Shown one piece after another: positions 1-12,300 of a stretch of 64,000 nucleotides of DNA (the stretch's first letter is position 1; every line of letters starts with the position of its first letter). The position numbers and the translations under genes were made by a program. The DNA is from Maea johnstoni (lineage: Eukaryota > Annelida > Polychaeta > Spionida > Magelonidae): NCBI GenBank assembly GCA_963942565.1, contig OZ012684.1, positions 66,361,874 through 66,425,873 on the forward strand, in the 5' to 3' direction. Below the pieces are notes generated by a model, which made no database searches, was not told the DNA's origin, and was given only the letters and a program-made list of their open reading frames with translations.

Positions 1-226
1 GGCAGTATAAGGCCAACATGATATATTTACGCAAATACGACAGTGAGAGCCCGACTCACCATTTATGCAAGTACGACAGTAAGCGCCTAAGTTTACAATT
101 ATGCAAGTAAGGCAGTATAAGGCCAACTTTATATATTTATGCAAATACGACAGTAAGAGCCCCAACTTAACCTTCATGCAAGTAAGACAGTAAGCGCACA
201 ACTCAGGAAATTCTGTGCAAGTCTTT
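1..226. repeat. Minisatellite, about 37-bp subunit in a 110-bp higher-order repeat
   Basis: The core GCAARTACGACAGTAAG-like block recurs at 31, 67, 103, 141 and 178 (spacing 36-38 bp). The longer block starting GGCAGTATAAGGCCAAC recurs at 1 and 111, so three subunits form a 110-bp unit. It continues off the left edge. It lies downstream of exon 5 of the minus-strand YJU2 gene, probably in its next intron. Confidence 0.8.
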
Positions 227-294
227 TTGGGGTGTCCTGATGAGAGGATTTTAAGGGATTAGGTGTCAAAATAACAACCAGACACCCTGCTGGC
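227..294. mobile_element. Right-end fragment of a short inverted-repeat element (family A)
   Basis: The stretch GGTGTCCTGATGAG through GACACCCTGCTGGCTAAGAC matches the right end of the better copy at 33990-34294. Only this end is present, next to the minisatellite. Confidence 0.6.
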
Positions 295-358
295 TAAGAC
301 CCTGAGACTACTCCTATTGGCTGTTGAACCCTTAACAGAGATCCTAGGTTCTGCTTAC

Positions 359-3300
359 TCTACAAATGCCTGGTCCTCCTCGTCCTGCAGTTTAGCCAGC
401 TGTTCTTCATAGGCTTTGTGCAGGACTAACATATTCTGGTGGTCCACTTTTGCATGCCTTGAGTTGAGTTCTTTCAGTTCCTCCAACGTCTCAATGGTTT
501 CCATCTCATTTCTTGAGGCTTGTGTCCTGTTTTCTAATACCTAGTGATAGTCAAAACAAACAAATAACAATTAGTCCTAACATAGTTTTCTTCTTGTATC
601 TGTAAGTGTGTCTTGTTCTCTTATATTTAACGAAAGTAAATAAAACAACCTGCTCATAAGAATCGCATCATAAGCTTTTAATTATTTCTGGAGGCTTGTG
701 TCCTGTTTTACACAGTGGAGAACCTCCCGGGTACAAACATAAATACACTCATGCCTGCTCCTTGATAAATATTTTTAAATAATAACACCAGAATAAGATG
801 CATGGATTCACAATATCTTAAAAGAGCCTTCTTATTTGGGTTCTGATGATCATTTGTCCCACATTTTTTTCCAAAACAATGCTTTGCTCAGAAAGATATC
901 ACCAAAACATTTCAGTCTTTGTGGGATGCAACAGGCATCTCGATGAGCAAAATACAATTAGTCTGTCTCATTCTGAAGTGTTCACATCTCTTCTCTAAGA
1001 TTTTATTGTATTGAACTCAATAATAGGCATATCTTGAAAAACACTAATTACTTCCTTTAAATTTGAATTATCAGTTGTCTAAATTGATTCTGTTTTCGCT
1101 TTTTTACTCACCTTCATAGGGTTGTTCAGTTCTTCAAGTTCTTTTTCTTTCTGTTCTCTCTTGGCCAATTCCTCAGCTGTCCGTGTCGGCTCAAAGTTAC
1201 GTGTTGCACCAGCTTCCAAAGAATAGTCTGCTCTCTCAGGATCAGTCTAAAATAAAGAGGTATTCACCATTATATTATACAGATTTCAACAAATGTTTTG
1301 GGGACAACTTTGACTAATACTAATGTGATTCTAACGCTTAGACAAGGGTGTCCAAGTATAAACATCCTGGAGCACAGAAAACCAGTCCTGGAGCAATTTT
1401 GGTGGCAGATACAGGGGCTTAACCAGGATTTAGAAACTGAGGGCCTGAAATTGGAATTCTGCGAGCATGCCTCATTTCTCCCAAATAGCATGGTGCACTC
1501 ACCTTGAATGCTATTTCTGCCACACAGCGAGGACACTTGATGTAGAATCTGAAGATCCTGAGGCCCAGGTAGTCCTCATCCTCCACAGTTTCCTTCCTGC
1601 TGTTGAACTTCTTGCCTTTGTAGATATACTCTCCACAGGTATTGCATCTAAAAGATAAATCACCAGCATTGAAGGTGACAGAGTTAAAAACATCTGGTTC
1701 TTATTTATTTTCTGAGAGAATATGACACTATAGAGAGGCTATCCACGAACAAAAAAAAATGTAAGGGCGTTAGACACTTGATTCATATTCATATTTTAAA
1801 AAGTAAAATAAATATATAATCAGGTCATACAACAATCAATTCCACCATCTCAATCATTTATTGCAGGGACGGATTTTGAAAGTGAACTCTGATGCAATAA
1901 TTTTCATCAAGTTCTTTTTAATTTCAAAAGTAAGGCAATTATAGTGTTATATGTGTAACTGTATGATTATATGTGACTAATTGTATGCTACCAGTTTCTT
2001 TCATATTGTTCTCTGGTCTTCACTTCCTTTTAATTGTATGAGTCAAATACTTTATCCAAAACAGCTTGAAATTACTAAAAAAGTAAATTCACCACAAGAT
2101 ATATCTTTCAATTTTAAATGCGAAAGCTTGAAATAAAGCACAAAAATAAAACTATTCTGTTACTTACCTCATGTTAAAGGGTGCCATCACACGAATGCTA
2201 TACTGACGATTTCTTTGAAGTTTTAATTTGGGTATCTTAGATGGATCAAAATCCGGAGGGTAGTATTTCTAAAAAGAAAATACATAACTGTTAGGACAAT
2301 ACATATAATTTTCCTGGACATTTCTTATTGCGTACTTCTTATACATCAGTAATTCAAGTAAGGCCTAGAAAAAGAAATTCTTTGTTTCCTGTAACGGTCT
2401 GAAAAAAATAGGGTAGGTAGGTTGGTAAAATGTTATCTCTGTTGGCCTCCCCCACCATAAGAAATAGCACTTGCGAGAGGTCAGAGCGAGATTTAATCAA
2501 AGAGCGACTTCTATTTGTAATTCGGCACATGCCGCCTATTGTTTATGAAAATGATCTTGGGCCTGCCGCATGTGCCGAATTACAAATAGAAGTCGCTCTT
2601 TCATTAAATCTCGCTCTGACCTCTCGCAATCTCGGCAAGATGGTGGTCACCATTTGATAAACAAACCTTCTCAAGAAATCTTTGGACTACCATTCCGTTA
2701 AAAGTGATTTTACCGACACACAAAGTTAGCGGCACACATTGCTAGCTCATATTAGTCGTCCTAGTGCAGTCAGGTATGAGATAAATTCGACACCGACGGA
2801 GAAATTTGGGAAAATTGAAAACTAACATTGTAGGGTATAGGGCTTATCCCCGACTCTAAACAGTGATCGTGCAACGATCAAGTTTATAGAGGCACACATG
2901 CCTGTGTTCACGAGACTCACTTCCTGTACGTCAGTAGTGAGTCACGTGATCTACTTCTAGCCAATCAGGGTTGTAGGTGGGTCACGTTCGTTCTGTTGGA
3001 CGCTGTTCGTTGACAACAGCGCCCGCAGACACGGAAGTGGTCAAAATTATAAACATACAATACAAAAATTATTTGAATTAATCATTTATATACATATATA
3101 TACAAAATGAGTACTCACCGTGAGTAAATCACCATCTCCTTTATATTTGGAGGATTTATTTGAATATTTTGACCAACTTTGAGAAGATTTTTGGACAAGA
3201 ATAACTCTCAGCTGTGACAGCAGTTTCCAGCAACAGCATAGGACTGCAAATAGGACTTGAAGGTTTTTCTCATGCTACTGTAAATAGTCAAATTTAATTT

Positions 3301-6300
3301 CTTTATATATTTACCATGAAGCCTAAAGTTTTACTACTTGGGCATAGTTTTGTCAGGAGTTTGAAAGATTACTTGCATCCAAGTCATCCCTTTTCTGATC
3401 TTGCTCCTAAGCTCAGGACTAGTGACATGTCATCATTGCAAATTCATGGTATTAGTGGTGCTTTCATAACAAATCCTTCACATATTTCTGAATTTTTACA
3501 CATTTTATCTCAAGAAAGTTTCGACATGTTGATTTTGGATATTGGAACTAATGACCTTGCAGCAGGCATACCACCATTAATAGTAGCAGTTGAATTAATT
3601 AAGTTCTTGGAAAAAGTACTCAAATCTCAATCTAATTTGCATGTTATGGTCTGTTCTGTCATACCACGTTCATCAAGGCTGAATTCTTCAGAGAGCAATT
3701 TCAAATCAAATATTGTTAATTGTAATACCTACCTCCGCAACATGTGCAGCGTGAATTCAAGCATACATTACTGGAAACATAAAGGATTCTGGGCTGATCC
3801 TGTATCTTATTGGTCTAGGGATGGAATCCATCCTAATTCTCGCATTGGCAGGAAAAGATATTGCACATCAATTAAAAATGCAATCTTCAAGGCAGTTCAA
3901 TACTCTAGATATTAATCAGTGAGTAAAAATAAAAATAAAAAATTAATAATTTATTAACATCAATTAATGACTAATTAATTTGTACTTAGTGAGTTTTGTA
4001 ATTATGTCACTTCGTGACTTATACTTTGGACATTGCGTCCTAGTATGGGTTACATTTTCCTTTAATTCATTAACAATAATCTTACCTCAGTATATATCAT
4101 TGTTAGTTGGTTAACTACAATTCACTTAACATATTCATTAATAATTTCCTAATTTCGTTAATGGTTTCTTCATATAATACTAAACTATTATATTTTACTT
4201 CTAAATATTATGTTTATTATTTGACATTTTTCTACTGCCACCTCCGCTGTAGGTCTATTTAATTAAGCAATGCCTCATTTGCAATAAGTATGAACCTCCG
4301 CTGTAGGTGCACTACTCTGTTATTTTTTATTATGTACACCTGCCGCAGGTGTATTATACTATTCTATGTCATATAAACAATATTTATACTCCTCCGCTGT
4401 AGGTGTATTAATTTATATCTATATCTATTCAACACTACAAGTGTATTATTATTATAATCATTGCCATGTATGCACTATTTTACATCTCCGCTGTAGGTGT
4501 ATTATTAGTCTATAATGCCACTGCTGTTGGCTTATATTTTATTGTCAGTAGGCCGCTTGCCTTTAATCTATAATGCCACCGCTGTTGGCTTATTATTTCA
4601 TTGTCAGTAGGTGTATTATTAGTCTATAATGCCACTGCTGTTGGCTTATATTTTATTGTCAGTAGGCCGCTTGCCTTAAGTCTATAACGCCACCGCTGTT
4701 GGCTTATTATTTCATTGTCAGTACTTTCAACTACTGCATTTATTTGTTGCTATAATACAATTGATTAGTTTATTGCTGCATTAATACACTCTCTGATTAT
4801 CAAACTATCATTTAACAGATCCTAAACATGATTCGTGCTTCTTCAAGAAAACGCAAACTGCCGTCAAGGTTTGTCAACAACCAGACAAGTGGCAAACACT
4901 GCAAATCAACAACTCGCAAAACCACATCTCAAAATGATCAAGGTGGAGTTCAAGAACAGGATCCAGTCTCTGAAAATACAGATCTCAATAATGATACTGG
5001 TGACTCAACTGAAACAAGTATCCCCGACAATGTTGACCTACGTTCGCTCGCCAATATTGTTCAGAATATGGCAACTCAGCAAACGCAAATGTCCAGCCAG
5101 ATAGCTGCCATCATCTCTACTCTTTCAACTGCTCGTAATCTCCCGGTTGTGGATGGCACTTGCCACACAACTCAACAAGCAGGACAGTGTGATGCCGTCA
5201 GTAATGATATAATACAACACTCTGAGACAACGCACAGAGTACCCGATGAAAGCAGTAGAGATGTCGATCTTACTGCCACTCTATCATTGCTACAAGAAAG
5301 TCAACCAAGGGCTGGCACTTGCCTCCCTCATCCAACACAAGAAGAATCTAATGTTCATGGGAGGGCTGGCACTTGTCTCCCTCGCCAATTTAACGAAAAT
5401 ACAGACAGTTGCATAAGAGTTGGCACTAGCCTCTCTGGCAATCAGCAAATACAGATAGGCGATTCTTCTCGTTACGCTAATCAACAAATCCGGTCGACAT
5501 ATACTAGCGGAGCTGGCACTAGCCTCCCCGCTACCACCAATCAACATACAGGTAACTCTTCTTTGTTTCCTACAGATAGTGCAGGGACTAGCACTTGCCT
5601 TCCCGTTAGTACAAATCTGCAAGGAGGTATCTCCTCTTTGTATACTGCAACTAGCTCAGGGGTTGGCACTGGCCTTCCTTTAAGCAATAGTATATTAACA
5701 AAGAATTTAGATGAAAGTAATGAGTTTTCCCAGTTGTCCCTAACAATCGGGACACCTAGTCATAAACCTGTATTCAGCTCAGGATTGCCTATAGGCACTA
5801 GCGTTAAAGATACGTTGAAACAAAAGATCTGGGCTCATAAATTTGTAGATTTATATGACATTCTTTACCCCTCTCAATCTACTTCTTACACACTTGGCAT
5901 TTTGGATCACTCCAATCAACCGCATTTAAACTTAACACCAAATAAGAAAAGAACCTTGTCTGAACGTGAATGGTCGCAGGCATTTGATATTTTTTTGGCA
6001 GTTTATATCCAAAAATATCCAAATGAAATTACTGACCTCCTCTCTTATAGCCAGCACATTAAAGATCTCATGAGACATAATGTTAACTGGCAGTACTATG
6101 ATAGGCAATTCAGATTGGATCGCGAACATTCAGTATGTTCATGGTCAAATGTTCGACAGGATCTTGAGTTACGTGCTTTTCGCAATAACCCGAAACAAAG
6201 TTTTTCCAGCAATCAGCCCTTTCGCTCAGCCGGATCTCAATCAAAGATCCCACCAGGATACTGTTTCAAGTATCACAAGCAAGGTGTCAGGTGTGAAACC

Positions 6301-9300
6301 CAAAATTGCCGTTATAAACACCAATGTCCAAAATGTAGTAGACCACATCCCGCATACCTTCAGTGCCATTCAAAAGCAGAACAAAATCAAACCAGTCACC
6401 AGACAGCTGCAAGTGACCTCAAAACTACCAAGCCCTATAATAATAGATAAACTTGCTGAATATTTGGAAGGATACGATGATAAAAATTATATCATCAACG
6501 GTTTCAAAACAGGCTTTTCCATTAACTTTCAAGGCGAGGAATCACCACTTTCCTCCAATAATTCTGTTTCTGTATCATCCAATACTGAAGTTGTGCATCA
6601 AAAGGTACAAAGTGAATTAAAGTTAGGGCGTTTTGCTGGTCCTTTTAACAAGCCACCTTATGAAAATTTCAAGTGCTCGCCGTTAGCACTAAGAGAAAAG
6701 AAAGAATCAGGGAAATATCGTATTCTGCATAATCTCTCTTTCCCCTATGATGAAAGATCTGTAAACACCAATATACCTAGGGATGAAGCCACGGTTCAAT
6801 ATGCATCATTGAAAGATTCAATCAAAATCATTCAAAACGTCAGTCATCCTGCCTATATGGCTAAAAGTGATATTTCAGAAGCTTTTCGGCTTATTCCTAT
6901 CTCTCCAAAAGATTACCATTTAACTGGATTTTTCTTTCAAGGTTACTATTATGACCGTTGTTTACCGATGGGCTGTGCATCTTCATGTAAAATTTTCGAA
7001 CGTTTCTCCACAGCATTAAAATGGATACTGGAAAACAAATTTGGTGTCCACAATGTAGTAAAAATCTTAGATGATTTCATGTTCATTGAATCTGACTACA
7101 ACAAATGTGCCAAATCTCTACAAGCTTTCATTAAACTTTGTTCTGACGTTGGTGTTCCGTTGGCAGTACACAAAACCGAAGGGCCAACCAACGTTATAAC
7201 CTTCCTAGGCATACAACTAAACTCTATACAAATGATTGCTCAACTGCCCCCAGACAAAATTGCTCAATATACTGAGGATGTAAAACAGGCCCTTCTCATG
7301 TCAAAAATCACATTACGAGAGTTAAAATCACTTACGGGCAAGCTGCAATTTGCAACTACAGTCGTAACAACTGGTAAAGCTTTCCTTCGTAGAATGTACG
7401 ACTTGACCAAAGGTATAACAAAGCCGTTCTACTTTGTTCGCTTGACCAAAGGAGTAAAGCAGGATTTACAAATGTGGTTACAGTTTTTATCCAGTTATAA
7501 TGGTCAATCTTTCATCCGTGAGCCTCATTATGCCAATTCCGAAGCTTTACATTTCTTCTCGGATGCATCTAAATCTGGTTTCGGCATTACGTTTGGGTCT
7601 TCATGGATAGAAGGTTTATGGCCAATTAATTGGCAACACCTTAATATTACTATTCTAGAGTTATATCCAATTTACATTGCGATTTCAATGTTTGCACACA
7701 AATTGCGTAACTCAAAAGTAATTTTCCATACTGATAACATGGCAGTAGTCCATATTCTAAATAAGCAAACAAGTAACTGCCCTATAGTGATGAAGATAGT
7801 TCGCCCTTTCGTACTTGTATTGCTGAATAACAACTTATCTTTACATGTACAACATATACCAGGCTTGGATAATAATTTATGTGATGCTATTTCTCGACAA
7901 CAGGTATCATCGGTTATGTTAGGAAAATTCAATATGCAAAGGCATCCATTGATTATCCCGCAACAGTTGCTACCGCAAAACTTCAGCTTAGATTAGACGA
8001 GATATTACAAGCTTCGTTGGCACCAACCACAGGTAAAAGTTACCTTAGATGCTGGAACTCTCTTATCAATTTCATAAAGTGTCAATTAAATATAAATTTT
8101 AGCATGCCAGTTAAGGAGGAAACACTTGCATTGTTTGCTATATATTTAGAAAGTAGGGGTTATAAACATCAATATATTACTTCGCACATGTCTGCTATCT
8201 CGTTTGTGCACAAACTCTTAAACCAATCAGACCACACGCATACTTTCTTTGTTAGAAAAACTTTAGAGGGTATAAAATATTTATCAAATAATTCACAGAC
8301 AGAACGTTTACAACCTATTGACAAGTTTGCACTTTACAGCATCATAGATGCTATTCCATTCTGCCTGAGTTGCCACTATCTCAGAACACTTTTTAAAGCT
8401 TTATTCCTGCTCACCTATTATACTTCACTCAGATGTGGTGAAGTGGTATATACAAATACAGATAAGCATACTTTAAGGTTTAATCAAATCAAAAAATTTG
8501 AAGGTGCATATTTCATCAAATTTTTATCGTATAAATATAGTGCACATTGTACACAAACTTTTCAATTACTTCCTCATCAAGATCTTTCAAACTGTCCTGT
8601 TCAAGCTATGGATAACTATTTGAACAAACGAGGTACATCTGATGGCTTATTGTTCATTACGCAAAACGGTAAACCAATCAATAGATCCCAATTCACAAAA
8701 GTTTTGAAACAATGTCTAGAGTTGACAGGTTTAAAAGGAAGATACAATACTCATTCTTTCAGGATAGGCAGAACTACTGAGTTAGCTTCAAGGAATTTTT
8801 CTGAGGAAATTATCCGCATTTCCGGCAGGTGGAAAAGCACAGCTTTTCGTGATTATATTCGCCCTAAGTTTGTCACACTGCCACAGTAGTGCGCCAGTGT
8901 GTTTTCCTTTTGTACTTTATTTGTGGCATTCCAGTCGTTATGTCGCACATAACTCCTTATGGCGCTATTTCAGGTCATGCCACAATTATAAGTCCTTTTT
9001 AGGTTGTTAAATATTGCAGGCTTGATCAATTTATCTTTAATGTATAAAAATATCAACTGTTATACTAAAACATAAAATACATTAAGCATTTATATATGCT
9101 ATACTATTAATTATATATGCTATGTACTGTCGGGTATTATATGATTAAGGTCATTAAGATATTTATTGTCACCAATAAATAAAGTATCCATTGTAATGTA
9201 ATATAAACATGATGATGTATATTGCTGTATATATATGTACTATTTGTATATAGTGAAAATCATTATTTACTATTAATAAATATTTATTTATTTTAAATCC

Positions 9301-12300
9301 ACACATGTGTTTGTGCTGACTCTATAAAACAGTGATCGTGCAACGATCAAGTTTATAGAGGCACACATGCCTGTGTTCACGAGACTCACTTCCTGTACGT
9401 CAGTAGTGAGTCACGTGATCTACTTCTAGCCAATCAGGGTTGTAGGTGGGTCACGTTCGTTCTGTTGGACGCTGTTCGTTGACAACAGCGCCCGCAGACA
9501 CGGAAGTGGTCAAAATTATAAACACCCTTCCCTCCCTCCCTTTTTGAAGAATTATTTTAGCATATTTTTGACATTGGGCGCTATTTCAGGTCATGCCACA
9601 ATTATAAGTCCTTTTTAGGTTGTTAAATATTGCAGGCTTGATCAATTTATCTTTAATGTATAAAAATATCAACTGTTATACTAAAACATTTTATGTTTTA
9701 GTATAACAGTTGATATATGTAATGGTTACTGGTATATTATTCACCATATTTATTGTAGTAATATTTATAGCAATTATCACATATTAAATACAATGGTATG
9801 TATGTATATATATATAATCTCATATATGTTATCTTGTAAATACAATTTGATTATAATAAATTATTTATTTATCCATATGCGCGTTACTGGTTATGACACA
9901 AAAAATCCACGTTTGGCGTGCAAGTCATGCCAAACGAATTTTTGTGCTGTGACCTGGCGCCATCTTTTGGTTGGTCACAAAACTAATCATCCGGGTAACT
10001 AGGTCACCAAGGAAGTGACGTATTGCTCGTGATGTAAACAATACAGACTGAACGCAAAGATCGTTCAGTCAGTATTGAAAATTACACAGCAGCCACCGAG
10101 GCTGTTGTTGTATAGTAGTTTTTAAAATTCAATACTTTGACTGATTTACAACATCCACAGCTGCTACAATCATCATAACACAGCAGAGGACGATGCTGCT
10201 GCTGTTATAACTACTCGAAGACTGGAACTTTGCCTGAATAATGAATTAGAACTGCCACAAACATCATAACAAGACTGAGACAAGATTTGAAGATAGGACA
10301 ATTATTCTGGGTTTTAATCTACACACAAAAGAAAACTCAATCTCAACCAGCAGCCTTTTTATACAAGTTAGTATGCCGGTCAAAGTTTGTGTGTTAGGGC
10401 ACAGTTTTGTGTCTGGATTACTCCATCACTTATCAGCAGGGGGAGGTAGCAATCCCTCACCAACTCAAATAGCTAAACAATTGAAGTTAGACAAGTTGAT
10501 TAGTGAATTTCATCTTATTGGTGAAAGGGGTGCGAAAATTTTGAATTCAAATTTTGCTCTTCCTCCCCTACATTTTATTCAGCCTGATATAATTATACTA
10601 CAGTACGGCTCTAATGATTTGGCTGCTGGTTCACCCCCCTTAAGTGTTGCTACCAGGATTGTTGACATTGCACATCTATTACTGAAAAAATATCCTTCTA
10701 TAAAAGCAGTTGTAGTTTTATCCATATTACCAAGGACCAATATCATACAGCTAAATGACAATATTTTTAAATGCAATGGATTTCTTGACAATTATTGTGA
10801 GGTGGAATCAAAAATTCATTACAAAGCCCTTCAAGGGTTTTGGGATAAGCCTATTAGTGCATGGTCTAGGGATTCTATTCATCCCAATTCAAGACATGGC
10901 AGGACCACCTATAAGAATAACCTTCGTAGAGTCATCTTTGCCACCTTACCAAAGTTAAATAAACTTTAAATACTATGTGAGTATCAATTTATGTTTAATG
11001 GTTCAGTTTCAAAAAATTGTATCTTACAATTTGACATTGTGTCATTTGGTTTGGTGTTTTAAGTTGTATATTATATGCAAATAGCTCCATTAGCTATCAT
11101 TAATTATGTTCATTACTCAACTTCTATTGATATTTTTACGATCCTTAACAGTTTGGATCTATTCTCGTCCACATATACCTTCATATTTACACATTTCTTC
11201 ATGATACTTTATCACTTTGACTTTCTGGCACTTTGTCGTTAAGTCCGGATCATCTGATCCCATTTTCACGATCCTTATAACTTTGACTTTTGGACACTAT
11301 GTCCTTAAGTCCGGATCTTCTGATCCCTTTATATACTGGATCCTTTATTATGTACATTTATATGATCCTATACTATTTTGACTTTTTGACATTATGTCAT
11401 TCAGTCCGGATCTACTGATCCCTTTATATACTGGATTCATAAAGTATGTACTCTAGAGTCTGGATCTTAAGATCCCATCATCAATAACATTATATTGATT
11501 TTTCGACAGTTGCGTCGTTAAATCCTCATTTTAATGTACTTTTTTAATAATACTAATAAAAATTTATAATATGTATGATATTTTGTTCAATTTTGGGTTA
11601 ACATTATTTTGGTTTATTGTAATATTAATATTCATAATATTTTTGTCTATTTTGATTAACATTATTTTGATTTTTCGACACTGCGTCGTTAAATCCTAAT
11701 CTTCAATAGATATTAATAGGAATTTTGTATTCCGAACTTGAGACATCATACTTTCCAAACAGTTATTTGTTCTGATCATCTTAGGTATGCCACCTCGACG
11801 TGTAAGGAAACCACCCAGGAGGTTGGTAGAAGGAAGTGAGTTGAATCTCACCGAACGCAATGTACCTGCTACGCCTGACAACAACAACAAGCGGTCTGCA
11901 AGTAGTGATCTGCCTGTTCCTAAGGCAAAAAAGCCCACTATGTCGGACATTAGTGAAACTTTATCTTTGCTACAGAAACAACAATCAGAATTCCAAATTC
12001 AATTATGTAACATAATTGCTCAGAAATCTCAGGTTTCAGAAAATAGTTCACAAGAGTTAAATGTTGATGCCAATCAACAACAGAAGCCTTCTTCTGCTAT
12101 TGACATATCTTCAGAATCTGTTTTAAGTAATCAAATGCAGAATAACTCTGCAAAATCTGTGTATCAAAGTACATCCAAAGGTTCTGCCAGTCAACAAGTC
12201 ATGGGAAATTTAACAAATCCTATGGTCTCAAATATTGACCAGGTTATGCCTGACCAATCAGGTAGTGAGAGTGACTCCGATCTAGAAGGTGAGTGCACTG

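Noticed and set aside
9793-10002. Short open frames repeated at 9793-10002, 15630-15998 and 16300-16518
   Set aside because: They lie in the non-coding repeats A and B of element 2 and recur only because the repeats do.
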